A DNA stretch of 40,221 nucleotides from Pseudomonadales bacterium (GCA_022821865.1 JAJECW010000007.1:32001-72221); one strand, 5' to 3'. Shown: positions 16,822 to 25,121, numbered from the stretch's first letter. Made by a program: numbers and translations. The notes: a model not told the origin generated them from the letters alone.

Positions 16822-18021
16822 ATGAGCCATCGCCAACAAACGACCCAGCGCCGTCAGTTTCTCAAGTATCTGGCAGCCAGTCCCCTGCTGACCAGCTATT
16901 CCGCTTTTGCACAGGAAGTGGAGGAAACCCTGGGTGAACGGTTGACCGAGCCCGGTGAGGTCATCAATGTCTTCGAGATGGAGGCGCTGGCCCGGGAGAA
17001 GCTGCCTCCGGCCCATTTCGGTTATCTGGCAACCGGCGTCGACAGCGACGAGACGCTGCGCGCCAATCGCGAGGGTTTCAGACGATTCCAGATCAAGCCG
17101 CGGCGCCTGGTGGATGTCAGCGAGATCGATACCTCGGTCAATCTGCTGGGTACCGGGGCCGGCTCTCCCATCGTGCTGTGTCCGGTGGGAAGCCAGGGCG
17201 CCTATCACGCGGATGCGGAACTCGGCTCGGCCAGGGCGGCTGCCGCCAAGGGGCATCACATGATTCTCTCCACCCAGGCATCGACTCCCGTGGAGGCGGT
17301 GGCGGAGGCGCGCGGCGCACCCATCTGGCACCAGCTCTATGCCACGAATCGCTGGGAAAACACCGTGCAGATGCTGCAACGGGCGGAAGCGGCGGGATGC
17401 ACGGCGGTATGCCTCACCGTGGATTTGCCCGGCGGGCGCAATACCGAAACCCAGGCGCGAATGACCCGCTCCGACACCCGAACCTGCACCGCCTGCCATA
17501 CCGGGCAGCCCAAGCCGATGCTGGAAGGCCTGGATATGCGGGGCGCGAGCCTGAACAATCCCGCCATGACCTGGGAGGTGATCGGGCGCATGAAGGAAGT
17601 CACCGGCATGCAGGTGGTGATCAAGGGCATTGAAGTGGGATTCGATGCCGCCATGGCGGTGCAGAGCGGCGCCGACGGCATCGTGGTTTCCAATCACGGC
17701 GGCAGAGCGACCGAAACGGGCAGAGGCACAATTGAATGCCTGCCGGAAGTCGTAGCGGCCGTAAACGGACGCATTCCCATACTTGTCGATGGCGGCTTCC
17801 GCCGGGGCACCGACGTTTTCAAGGCGCTTGCCCTGGGCGCCTCCGCGGTGGGAATCGGCAGGCCCTATTGCTTCGGGCTTGGCGCCTTCGGGCAGGCGGG
17901 CGTGGAGCGGGTGCTCGATCTGCTGAACCGGGAACTGGCCATCGCCATGCGCGGCAGTGGAACCACGAGCATCGCAGCCATCGGGCCGGATTATGTGCAT
18001 GATCGAGGTCAGCGGGTTTGA
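16822..18021 (+). CDS. Tat-exported FMN-dependent 2-hydroxyacid oxidase/dehydrogenase with CxxCH motif
   Basis: A 399-residue FMN TIM-barrel enzyme (lactate dehydrogenase/glycolate oxidase family). A twin-arginine leader QRRQFLKYLAASPLL directs Tat export of the folded flavoprotein. Core motifs: CPVGSQGAYHADAE, ILSTQAS, WHQLYA, VIKGIEVGFDA, SNHGGRATE with the active-site histidine (residue 292), and ILVDGGFRRGTDVFKALALGA. In the loop that is usually flexible in this family lies CTACH (Cys222, Cys225, His226), a heme-c attachment motif. That suggests electrons may leave to heme instead of oxygen (inference). The ATG at 16822 has GGAG six bases upstream. It is 25 bases before the first PQQ dehydrogenase, so it likely heads that operon. 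Substrate unknown. Confidence 0.85.
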   Translation: MSHRQQTTQRRQFLKYLAASPLLTSYSAFAQEVEETLGERLTEPGEVINVFEMEALAREKLPPAHFGYLATGVDSDETLRANREGFRRFQIKPRRLVDVSEIDTSVNLLGTGAGSPIVLCPVGSQGAYHADAELGSARAAAAKGHHMILSTQASTPVEAVAEARGAPIWHQLYATNRWENTVQMLQRAEAAGCTAVCLTVDLPGGRNTETQARMTRSDTRTCTACHTGQPKPMLEGLDMRGASLNNPAMTWEVIGRMKEVTGMQVVIKGIEVGFDAAMAVQSGADGIVVSNHGGRATETGRGTIECLPEVVAAVNGRIPILVDGGFRRGTDVFKALALGASAVGIGRPYCFGLGAFGQAGVERVLDLLNRELAIAMRGSGTTSIAAIGPDYVHDRGQRV

Positions 18022-18046
18022 GTTCCGTATGGGATGAGCATCCGGA

Positions 18047-20011
18047 ATGCAAAGATCCGTTTCCAGGCTGATTTTCCCCGCGATTCTCGCCCTTTCCCGC
18101 GTTGCGAACGCACAGACCGGGATGATCGAAGGCGACTGGCGCTACTACGGCGGCGACAGCGGCAGCACAAAATATTCTTCCCTGGGCCAGATCAACGCCG
18201 ACAACTTCGGCGAACTGGAGATCAAATGGCGCTGGCAGTCGATTGACGGTCGCTTCGATCTGGATCAACTCAAGGCCGAGTACCCGAACCTGCTGATTGC
18301 CAACGATGTCCCGGAGGTCAGCATCAACGGGCTGAAGGCCGCGCCGCTGGCGGTGGACGGGGTGCTTTATGTCTCCACGCCCCTGTATCAGGCCGCCGCC
18401 GTGGATGCGGACAGCGGCGAAACCCTGTGGACCTACGACCCACGCAGCTATGCCTCGGGCATTCCCATCATGATGCTGGGCTTCAGCAACCGCGGCCTGG
18501 CGTATTGGTCCGATGGCGAAAGAGCCCGGGTCGTATGGGGAACCGGCGACGGCTATCTGATTGAAGTCGATGCCGAAACCGGCGAACCGATTCCCGGATT
18601 CGGCGATGGCGGCAGGGTGGACCTGATCGCCGGCATCCCCCGGGCGCGGCGTCAGGCGCCGATAAATTACTCGGTCACGTCGGCGCCGATCATCGTGGGC
18701 GATGTCATCGTGGTGGGGTCGGCGATATCGGACCAGCCCGACTACAAGGAAATGCCGCCGGGTCATGTGCGCGGCTTCGATGTCAACACCGGCGAATTGC
18801 TATGGACTTTCCACACCGTTCCCCAGCCCGGGGAACTCGGCAACGAAACCTGGGAAGACGGTTCCTGGGAGTATAGCGGCCACGCCAATGTCTGGACGCT
18901 GATGAGCGCCGATGTCGAGGCGGGCATCGTCTATCTGCCGATCGGTTCCCCCACCAACGACAACTACGGCGGACATCGGCTCGGGGACAATCTTTTCGGC
19001 AACAGCCTGGTGGCGCTGGACGCGAGCACCGGCGAGCGGCTGTGGCATTTCCAGTTCGTGCATCATGACCTTTGGGATTACGACCTGCCGGCGGCGCCGA
19101 ATCTGATCGACATCACCGTGGACGGCGAGCCCGTCAAGGCTGTCGCCCAGGTAACCAAGCACGGATTCGTGTTCACCTTCGATCGCATCACGGGCGAACC
19201 GGTATGGCCCATCGAGGAACGGCCGGTTCCCGCATCCGACGTGCCGGGGGAACGCGCATCGCCCACCCAGCCCTTTCCGAGCAAACCGCCGCCGTTCGAA
19301 CGCCAGAATCTGAGCGTGGACGACCTCATCGATTTCACGCCGGAGCTGCGCGAAGCCGCCGTCGCAATGCTCGAACAACATCGCTACGGGCCGATTTTCA
19401 CGCCGCCTTCGCTCCCAACCGAAACCAGTTTCGGCACGATTCACGTGCCCGGATACATCGGCGGCGCCAACTGGATGGGCGCAGCGGTCGACCCGGAAAC
19501 GGGCATCCTTTACATCCCCTCGGTCGCCACGCCGAGCCGCTCCGGATTGGCGGTGCCGGAAGCGGATGACGCTACCTTGAACTACGTGCGCAACGTCACC
19601 ACGAATCTGCGCCCGCGGGGCCTGCCCCTGATCAAGCCTCCTTATGGGCAGATTACGGCGATCGACATGAACGCCGGCGAAATCCTGTGGCAGGTACCGA
19701 ACGGACCGGGAGCCCCCGGCGTGCTGAACCACCCGCTTCTCGCGGGCCTGGACCTGCCTCCGCTCGGCAACGGCTGGGATCAGGTGCTGGTGACGAAGAC
19801 CCTGCTGATCTCGGCGCAGAGAACGCCCGATACGGAAGGCAGTTACCCGCTGGTGGCGCGCGACAAGCAAACCGGCGCGACGATCGCCCAGGTGGCGCTG
19901 CCGGCGCAGCCGATCGGCCCGCCGGTGACTTTTCGCGTCGACGGCCGGCAACATGTGGCGGTTACCATGCTCGGATCGCCGCCGGAAATGGTTGTGTTGG
20001 GTTTGCCATGA
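18047..20011 (+). CDS. exported PQQ-dependent dehydrogenase 1 (quinoprotein, glucose-dehydrogenase-like)
   Basis: A 654-residue beta-propeller quinoprotein with a signal peptide ending VANAQ. It opens WRYYGGDSGSTKYSSLGQIN, the usual N-terminal PQQ-dehydrogenase pattern, and carries DVEAGIVYLPIGSPTNDNYGG (split here into the family's VYxPxGxPxxDxxG form), HHDLWDYDLPAAPNLID (His339), and a C-terminal KQTGATIAQVALPAQPIG strand. Such enzymes oxidise sugars or alcohols in the periplasm with PQQ, passing electrons to ubiquinone or cytochrome c. It is shorter than membrane glucose dehydrogenase and has no N-terminal membrane domain. Its stop overlaps the next start as ATGA, so translation is coupled. 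Confidence 0.9.
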   Translation: MQRSVSRLIFPAILALSRVANAQTGMIEGDWRYYGGDSGSTKYSSLGQINADNFGELEIKWRWQSIDGRFDLDQLKAEYPNLLIANDVPEVSINGLKAAPLAVDGVLYVSTPLYQAAAVDADSGETLWTYDPRSYASGIPIMMLGFSNRGLAYWSDGERARVVWGTGDGYLIEVDAETGEPIPGFGDGGRVDLIAGIPRARRQAPINYSVTSAPIIVGDVIVVGSAISDQPDYKEMPPGHVRGFDVNTGELLWTFHTVPQPGELGNETWEDGSWEYSGHANVWTLMSADVEAGIVYLPIGSPTNDNYGGHRLGDNLFGNSLVALDASTGERLWHFQFVHHDLWDYDLPAAPNLIDITVDGEPVKAVAQVTKHGFVFTFDRITGEPVWPIEERPVPASDVPGERASPTQPFPSKPPPFERQNLSVDDLIDFTPELREAAVAMLEQHRYGPIFTPPSLPTETSFGTIHVPGYIGGANWMGAAVDPETGILYIPSVATPSRSGLAVPEADDATLNYVRNVTTNLRPRGLPLIKPPYGQITAIDMNAGEILWQVPNGPGAPGVLNHPLLAGLDLPPLGNGWDQVLVTKTLLISAQRTPDTEGSYPLVARDKQTGATIAQVALPAQPIGPPVTFRVDGRQHVAVTMLGSPPEMVVLGLP

Positions 20012-21915
20012 AAAATTATCTGCCTTTGCTACTGGCGTCTTGCCTTTCCGTCAACGGCGCTTCAGCGCAACAGGGAGCCTCGGACGGCGAATGGCGCAGC
20101 TATGGAGGCGACGCCGCCCACACGAAATACTCGCCGCTCGATCAGATCAACGCGGACAACGTGCAACGCCTGCAAGTCGCCTGGACCTGGGATTCCGTGG
20201 ACCAGGCGCTGCGGGAAAACAACGACGTCATTCAAAACCGCGGTTCGTTCCGGACTTACGCCTATGAAGTGACGCCGCTGATGGTGAACGGCGTGTTGTA
20301 CACGACGACCTCGCTCGGCCAGGTCGCCGCCATCGATCCGGCTTCCGGGGAAACGCTCTGGAGTTTCGATCCGGTGCTGTATCTCGATGGGCGGCCCGCG
20401 GTGCATGGATTCATGACGCGGGGTCTTTCGTACTGGACCGATGGCGCGCAGGAACGGCTGTTCTACGCCGGGGGCCGCACTTTCCTGTTATCCATCGACC
20501 CGGCGACCGGCAGGCCCGACCCCGCCTTTGGCCGCGGCGGGCGCATCGATCTCAAACGCGGTCTCGGCAGAACCATCGATGCCTCGCTCTATGCCGTGAG
20601 CTCCCCGCCCGTCGTCGTCGGCGATGTCGTCGTGGTGGGTTCGGCCATGACGGAAGGAACCGACTTTCGCGAGGCGCCGCCCGGTCATGTGCGCGGATTC
20701 GATGCGCGCACGGGCGAGATGCTCTGGATCTTTCATACGATTCCCCATCCCGGAGAGTTCGGCGCCGATAGCTGGCCAGACGACGCCTGGGAATACACCG
20801 GCGGCGCCAATGTCTGGACCCTGATGAGCGCCGACGAAGAACTGGGCCTGGTCTATCTGCCGGTCGGAACGGCGGTGCCCGACTACTACGGCGGCCACCG
20901 CCTCGGCGACAACCTGTTCTCCAATTCCCTGGTGGCCTTGCATGCCGCCAGCGGCGAACGGGCATGGCATTTCCAGTTCGTGCACCACTCGGTGTGGGAC
21001 TACGATCCACCGGCCGCGCCGAACCTCATCGACATCGTGGTCGACGGCCGTCCGGTCAAGGCGGTGGCGCAAATCACCAAACAGGGTTTTACCTTCGTCT
21101 TCGATCGTGAAACCGGCGAGCCGGTATGGCCCATCGAAGAAAGAGCGGTTCCAGCCTCGACGGTTGCGGGCGAATATACTTCGCCAACCCAGCCTTATCC
21201 GACCCGGCCGCCGCTGTTTCTCACCAACGGCGCCACCGAAGACGACCTCATCGACTTCACGCCGGAACTGAGAGCGGAAGCGCTGGAGATTTTCAGTCAA
21301 TACCATAGCGGCCCGCTGTATACCCCGCCGGCGCCCGGCGACAATATCATCCGCCCCGGCTGGAGCGGCGGCGCGAACTGGTGGGGCGCCGCCTTCGACC
21401 CGGAAACGAATCGCTTGTTCGTGCCCAGTTGGGCGCATTTTTCCACCGTGAACATCAACCCGCCGGAGACGCCGGATTCCGATCTGACGATTCGGCCGCA
21501 GGTTCGCCAATTGAGCGGGCCGCGCGGCCTGCCGCTGTTCAAACCGCCCTACTCGCAACTGGTCGCCTTCGACATGAACCGGGGCGAAAAGCTCTGGCAT
21601 GTGCCGGTCGGAACCGGGCCCACCGACCATCCCGACCTGCAAGGCCTCGAGCTGGCGCCGATGGGCAATTTCGAGAAATTGGGCGGGCCGCTGCTCACCA
21701 AAACGCTGCTTTTCATCGGACAGGGCTTCGAGACCAATCGCCTCGGCGTATACGACAAGGACACCGGAGAGGAATTGTGGTGGCTGCAATTGCCGGCGCG
21801 CTTCCACGCGGCGCCCATCACCTATCTGGCCGGCGGCAAGCAATACATCGTGTTCGCGCTCGGCGGAGGACCAGGCGGAGAAGCGGAACGCCTGATGGCC
21901 CTGGCGCTGCCTTGA
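20008..21915 (+). CDS. exported PQQ-dependent dehydrogenase 2 (tandem paralogue)
   Basis: A 635-residue paralogue of the preceding protein. The start ATG at 20008 overlaps the previous stop by four bases. It has a signal peptide (MKNYLPLLLASCLSVNGASA) and then the same propeller landmarks: WRSYGGDAAHTKYSPLDQIN, WTLMSADEELGLVYLPVGT, YYGGHRLGDNLFSNSLVAL, GGANWWGAAFDPE. One notable change is HHSVWDYD (His326), where the neighbour and the family have HHDLWDYD, so the first acidic residue of that motif is Ser here. This could shift substrate or metal preference. Pairing with a different paralogue in one transcript suggests either two substrates or sequential oxidation. No pqq biosynthesis genes are in the window. 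Confidence 0.9.
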   Translation: MKNYLPLLLASCLSVNGASAQQGASDGEWRSYGGDAAHTKYSPLDQINADNVQRLQVAWTWDSVDQALRENNDVIQNRGSFRTYAYEVTPLMVNGVLYTTTSLGQVAAIDPASGETLWSFDPVLYLDGRPAVHGFMTRGLSYWTDGAQERLFYAGGRTFLLSIDPATGRPDPAFGRGGRIDLKRGLGRTIDASLYAVSSPPVVVGDVVVVGSAMTEGTDFREAPPGHVRGFDARTGEMLWIFHTIPHPGEFGADSWPDDAWEYTGGANVWTLMSADEELGLVYLPVGTAVPDYYGGHRLGDNLFSNSLVALHAASGERAWHFQFVHHSVWDYDPPAAPNLIDIVVDGRPVKAVAQITKQGFTFVFDRETGEPVWPIEERAVPASTVAGEYTSPTQPYPTRPPLFLTNGATEDDLIDFTPELRAEALEIFSQYHSGPLYTPPAPGDNIIRPGWSGGANWWGAAFDPETNRLFVPSWAHFSTVNINPPETPDSDLTIRPQVRQLSGPRGLPLFKPPYSQLVAFDMNRGEKLWHVPVGTGPTDHPDLQGLELAPMGNFEKLGGPLLTKTLLFIGQGFETNRLGVYDKDTGEELWWLQLPARFHAAPITYLAGGKQYIVFALGGGPGGEAERLMALALP

Positions 21916-21937
21916 ACGAAAGGACACCCATTCCCAC

Positions 21938-21995
21938 TTGACCTGCGCGAGTTTTACTTGGAAAATTCAAAGTCTGAATTAAAATTTTCCAGGTA
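21938..21995 (+). promoter_or_regulatory. palindromic promoter/operator upstream of AAA ATPase
   Basis: An AT-rich patch. TTGACC (21938-21943) is followed after 17 bases by GAAAAT, giving a plausible promoter. A 13-base inverted repeat (TACTTGGAAAATT at 21955-21967, AATTTTCCAGGTA at 21983-21995, one mismatch) overlaps the -10 element and the AGG before the ATG at 21999. A smaller palindrome, AATTCA-AAGTC-TGAATT, is nested inside (21964-21980). Suggests autoregulation or an RNA hairpin over the ribosome site. Confidence 0.6.
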
Positions 21996-21998
21996 AAT

Positions 21999-23174
21999 AT
22001 GCGGCACTCAAGTTATCTGGCGCAAATCGACGCCTTGTTTCGCACCCATCCGATGGTGGGCCTGCTTGGGCCGCGGCAATGCGGCAAGACGACGCTGGCG
22101 CGCGACTACATCGCTCGAACAGGCGCTGGGCAAGTGCATTACTTTGATCTTGAGGATCCGTTAGACCTCAACCGGCTTTCAGAGCCGAAACTCGCGCTGG
22201 AGGGACTTGAAGGGCTGGTCGTCATCGACGAGATACAACGGATTCCCGAGTTGTTCCCCTTGCTGCGGGTATTGCTCGACCGCCGCCCGCTCATGCAGAA
22301 GTATCTCGTCCTGGGCAGCGCTTCCCGGGAATTGATACGCCAGTCCTCCGAATCGCTCGCCGGCAGAATCGGCTATCTCGAATTGACGCCGTTCACTTTC
22401 GGTGAAGTCGAAAATTCCGAACGTCTTTGGCTCCGCGGCGGGTTTCCGCTGTCTTTTCTGGCCGGAAGCGACGCGGACAGCATGACTTGGCGCAGACATT
22501 ACGTCGCAAATCTGCTTGAGAGAGACATCCCCGCGCTCGGGATAGATTTCAATCCCGTGCAAATGCGAAGACTTTGGACAATGTTGTCCCACCTGCATGG
22601 CAAAGTGCTCAATTTTTCCGACCTTGCGCGGTCGCTTGACGTTTCGCAGCCCACGGTTCGCCGATACATAGATATTCTCGCGGGTGCCTTCATGGTGCGC
22701 CTGTTGCATCCCTGGTTTGCCAATATCGGCAAGAGACAGGTGAAATCCCCCAAGCTGTATTTCCGTGACAGCGGTTTGCTGCACTATTTCCTTGGAGTCG
22801 AAAACACCGAAGCGCTTGGACGGCATCCTTCCCTCGGCGCTTCCTGGGAAGGATTCGCCCTTGAGGAAACGATACGCATTCTGGAAGCTTCTCCGGAAGA
22901 CTGCTTCTTCTGGGCGAAGCACTCGCGAGCGGAAATCGATTTGCTTGTTACCCGCGGGCAGAATCCGGAGGCATTTGAGTTCAAATATTCCTCCGCGCCA
23001 AAGCTCACGCCCTCGATGCGCGTGGCGCGGGAGGAACTGGGCCTGAGCGGAGTTACGGTGGTCTGTCCGGGGGAGCAATCCTATCGATTGAACGAAACCG
23101 TGTACGTGACCAATCTTGAAGAAATGCGGGTGTCCGGGCCAGTACGGAACGCCTGGGATCTAGGTATTCTCTGA
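21999..23174 (+). CDS. DUF4143-type AAA+ ATPase (COG1373)
   Basis: A 391-residue ATPase. Walker A is GPRQCGKTT (residues 24-32), Walker B is LVVIDEIQRI, and LGSASRELIRQSSESLAGR is the sensor/arginine region. PVQMRRLWTMLSHLHGKVLN leads into the winged-helix-like part (FSDLARSLDVSQPTVRRYIDIL). The C-terminal DUF4143 nuclease-like half has KLYFRDSGLLHYFLGV and a PD-(D/E)XK-like AEIDLLV...FEFKYS pattern. Function of the family is not settled. These genes are patchily distributed and often look mobile. Local base use is more AT-rich than the neighbours at both flanks, which hold palindromes. It stands alone as a single-gene unit. Confidence 0.9.
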   Translation: MRHSSYLAQIDALFRTHPMVGLLGPRQCGKTTLARDYIARTGAGQVHYFDLEDPLDLNRLSEPKLALEGLEGLVVIDEIQRIPELFPLLRVLLDRRPLMQKYLVLGSASRELIRQSSESLAGRIGYLELTPFTFGEVENSERLWLRGGFPLSFLAGSDADSMTWRRHYVANLLERDIPALGIDFNPVQMRRLWTMLSHLHGKVLNFSDLARSLDVSQPTVRRYIDILAGAFMVRLLHPWFANIGKRQVKSPKLYFRDSGLLHYFLGVENTEALGRHPSLGASWEGFALEETIRILEASPEDCFFWAKHSRAEIDLLVTRGQNPEAFEFKYSSAPKLTPSMRVAREELGLSGVTVVCPGEQSYRLNETVYVTNLEEMRVSGPVRNAWDLGIL

Positions 23175-23199
23175 AAAATTCCCTCCCTGGAATTTTTCA
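23172..23199 (+). terminator. perfect 11-bp hairpin at the ATPase stop codon
   Basis: TGAAAAATTCC (23172-23182) pairs exactly with GGAATTTTTCA (23189-23199) across a six-base loop. The stem begins at the stop codon of the ATPase and its 3' arm holds a T5 run. It probably terminates the ATPase transcript, and resembles the TGGAAAATT operator arm upstream. Confidence 0.6.
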
Positions 23200-23204
23200 T
23201 TATC

Positions 23205-23232
23205 GCAAAACAAAAGCGTGGTTTTGTTTTGC
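23205..23232. terminator. second perfect 11-bp hairpin between convergent genes
   Basis: GCAAAACAAAA (23205-23215), loop GCGTGG, then TTTTGTTTTGC (23222-23232). A symmetrical AT-rich stem that may act as a bidirectional terminator between the ATPase gene and the aminomutase gene reading the other way. Confidence 0.5.
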
Positions 23233-23263
23233 TCCCGAATTTTCTCATGCCGCAATCCTCTCG

Positions 23264-23330
23264 GGAGCCTGCGCCGCAGGAATGCGCGAAAGCGAATTTG
23301 CAGCCGTGAATTCCTGCGGCACAGGCTCCT
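23264..23330. repeat. 67-bp short palindromic repeat, copy D (internally deleted)
   Basis: It begins GGAGCCTGCGCCGCAGGAA and ends with the matching inverted terminus ...GGCACAGGCTCC. The left half corresponds to the right end of copies B and E in reverse complement (GCGCGAAAGCGAATTT), and the right half to their left end (GCAGCCGTGAATTCC). It is therefore an inverted-orientation derivative lacking about 95 central bases. It sits 3' of the aminomutase stop. Confidence 0.8.
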
Positions 23331-23337
23331 GGATCAG

Positions 23338-24804
23338 TCAGGCATTGACGACGGAACCGAGCAGGCGTTCGGGATTGGCTGGCGCCCGGGCGTTGCGGGG
23401 GAAAATCTCCGCGCCATCGTAGATCATGCGATCAGCGTAGGCGTCGATCCAGACCGCCCGTTGGCGCCGCCGGACAATGCTGATTTTCGAGCGGCCGGCC
23501 GCATCGGCGGGGCTGCGGATCAACTTGAAAATCACGAATCCATCTTCCGCCCCGGCGATTGCCCGGGGAGCGTCGTCGACCACCGCCACCACTTCGATCT
23601 TGCCCTTGAAATGACTCAGCACCAGGCGCGCCTGGGCCTCGATGCCGGACAGCCCCTTCTGTGATTCGTTGAGAATGCGCCAGGCTTCCTCGATGGGCAC
23701 ATTGAAGGCCTTGTGCCCGATGATGTCGCGGCCGCAGAAGAAATAGTGGTTTTCCACCCCCGCCCGCTTCAGTTCCCGCTGCAGCTCCCGTAGTGTTTCC
23801 GCGTCGTCGTTGATGCCGCGGATGATCGGAGTCTGGTTGCTCAGGGAGACCCAGTGGCGGCGGCGCAGCGCCTCCACGGCGCGCCTGGTGTTCTCCCGCC
23901 ACAGCGGCGTTCCCGCAGCATTTTCACGCCAGTGGCCGCCGGCGGCCTTCAGCAGAAACTCATCGGGATGGTTGAAGTGCAGCACCATTCGCAACTGCAC
24001 GTGTGGATAGCTTTCATGGAAGCTGTCGAGCATGGCGAGGAAGGTGTCGTCGATCCGGTCGGGAAAGAAGGCAAGCTCCTTGGTGCCGATGCGGATGGAA
24101 TCGATGCCGGCCTCGGCGAGGGCAGCGAGCCAGGCGCCGATCTTGCGATTGTTGAGCACCAGGGGGTCGCCGCCGGACATGAGAATTTCCCGCAGGGCAA
24201 CGCGGCCCGTTGCGGGATGGCGGCCGCCGTTTTCCGCCACCAGCCGGTTGTGTTCGCGGATATAGGCCACCAGTTCGGGAATGCTGGCAAGCCCTTTGGG
24301 CGCCGCACTGCCATCGGGCCTCCTGACGGTCTTGCGGGCGATCAATTCCTCGCGGTAGCAGAAGCGGCAATGCGCCGAACAGGTCGAGGCCACATAGATG
24401 AGGCCGAGCTCGTACTTGTGGATCAGGCCCTCCACGGGGCTGTAGTCCATTTGCCGGCCCGGGTCCGGCTCGCCGGCGAGATCCATGGTTTCCTTGGGGC
24501 TTGCCTTGACCAGGGCTTGCAGGGCTTCGCTGTTCCGCGCCATCTCGAAGTAGTGGCGCGTGATCTTGACCGGCATGCGCGCTTCGATATCCCGGGCGCT
24601 GCTCTTGAAGCTCGACAGCGCGGCAAGTTCACCCTCGCTATAGAAGCGCTTCATGTCCTCGGGGACTTTATGCTGAATGAACTTGCTCAGACCCGTGACG
24701 ATCTGGCGATCGTATTTGCTGTTTGCGATGGACCCCAGAAAGGCCTGTTCCCTTTCCGTGGGTTGATACTCGTAGTTCGCGGGCATGTTCGGCTCGCGGC
24801 GCAT
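23338..24804 (-). CDS. KamA-family radical SAM aminomutase (lysine 2,3-aminomutase-like)
   Basis: A 488-residue radical SAM enzyme. The cluster motif CSAHCRFCYRE supplies Cys142, Cys146 and Cys149 (CxxxCxxC). MSGGDPLVL, QTPIIRGIND and HYFFCGRDIIGHKAFNVPIEEAWRI match the KamA family, which uses SAM, a 4Fe-4S cluster and PLP to shift an amino group from alpha to beta carbon. The usual PLP-lysine neighbourhood could not be assigned with certainty. Substrate may be lysine, arginine, glutamate or other. The start at 24804 has AAGGGA six bases upstream. Downstream, 3' of the stop, is the short repeat copy D. Confidence 0.88.
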   Translation of the reverse strand: MRREPNMPANYEYQPTEREQAFLGSIANSKYDRQIVTGLSKFIQHKVPEDMKRFYSEGELAALSSFKSSARDIEARMPVKITRHYFEMARNSEALQALVKASPKETMDLAGEPDPGRQMDYSPVEGLIHKYELGLIYVASTCSAHCRFCYREELIARKTVRRPDGSAAPKGLASIPELVAYIREHNRLVAENGGRHPATGRVALREILMSGGDPLVLNNRKIGAWLAALAEAGIDSIRIGTKELAFFPDRIDDTFLAMLDSFHESYPHVQLRMVLHFNHPDEFLLKAAGGHWRENAAGTPLWRENTRRAVEALRRRHWVSLSNQTPIIRGINDDAETLRELQRELKRAGVENHYFFCGRDIIGHKAFNVPIEEAWRILNESQKGLSGIEAQARLVLSHFKGKIEVVAVVDDAPRAIAGAEDGFVIFKLIRSPADAAGRSKISIVRRRQRAVWIDAYADRMIYDGAEIFPRNARAPANPERLLGSVVNA

Positions 24805-25119
24805 GGCAGATCCCTTGTGGGTTTGGATGAGGTCGCGTGGGAGAAGAATAATAGTAGCTTGGGCCGGTTTCCTCAAATGGACGCCTGGCCCGTCAGGAAA
24901 AGGCGCCGGCCGGGATCACCCGGCCGGCGCCTGTCGGGTACTGCTTGCGACCAGATCTAGGAGCCTGCGCCGTAGGAATTCACGGCTGCAAATCCGCTCC
25001 CGTCCACGCCCCCGGGCGCTCGATTTCGTTGCATATTCACCAATATTCGCCTCAATCGACCGGCCGGGGGCGTGGCGATAGCGAATTTTCGCTTTCGCGA
25101 ATTCCTACGGCGCAGGCTC
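24805..25119. other. 315-bp intergenic: aminomutase leader, GC hairpin and repeat copy E
   Basis: No gene. From the left it holds the leader of the aminomutase gene (AT-rich AATAATAGTAGC near 24848), the 14-bp GC stem at 24901-24932, and most of repeat copy E. Confidence 0.7.
24901..24932 (-). terminator. rho-independent-type terminator on the minus strand
   Basis: The 14-base arms at 24901-24914 and 24919-24932 are exactly complementary (AGGCGCCGGCCGGG), with a four-base loop. Read on the minus strand the stem is followed by TTTTCC. It would end transcription coming from the fumarylacetoacetase-like gene cluster before the aminomutase gene. Confidence 0.7.
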
Positions 25120-25121
25120 CT
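24959..25121. repeat. 163-bp palindromic MITE/REP-like element, copy E (full)
   Basis: Same length and near-identical sequence to copy B, with the same AGGAGCCTGCGCC termini. Visible differences are single-base changes, for example GGGCGC for GACCGC early in the core and TATTCACC for TATCCACC. The right end overlaps the TAG stop of the minus-strand gene at 25120. Confidence 0.9.

Noticed and set aside
17140..17330. GTCGGCG-like and GC-rich short repeats in the FMN oxidase gene
   Set aside because: Ordinary codon bias in GC-rich coding DNA; no periodic spacing.
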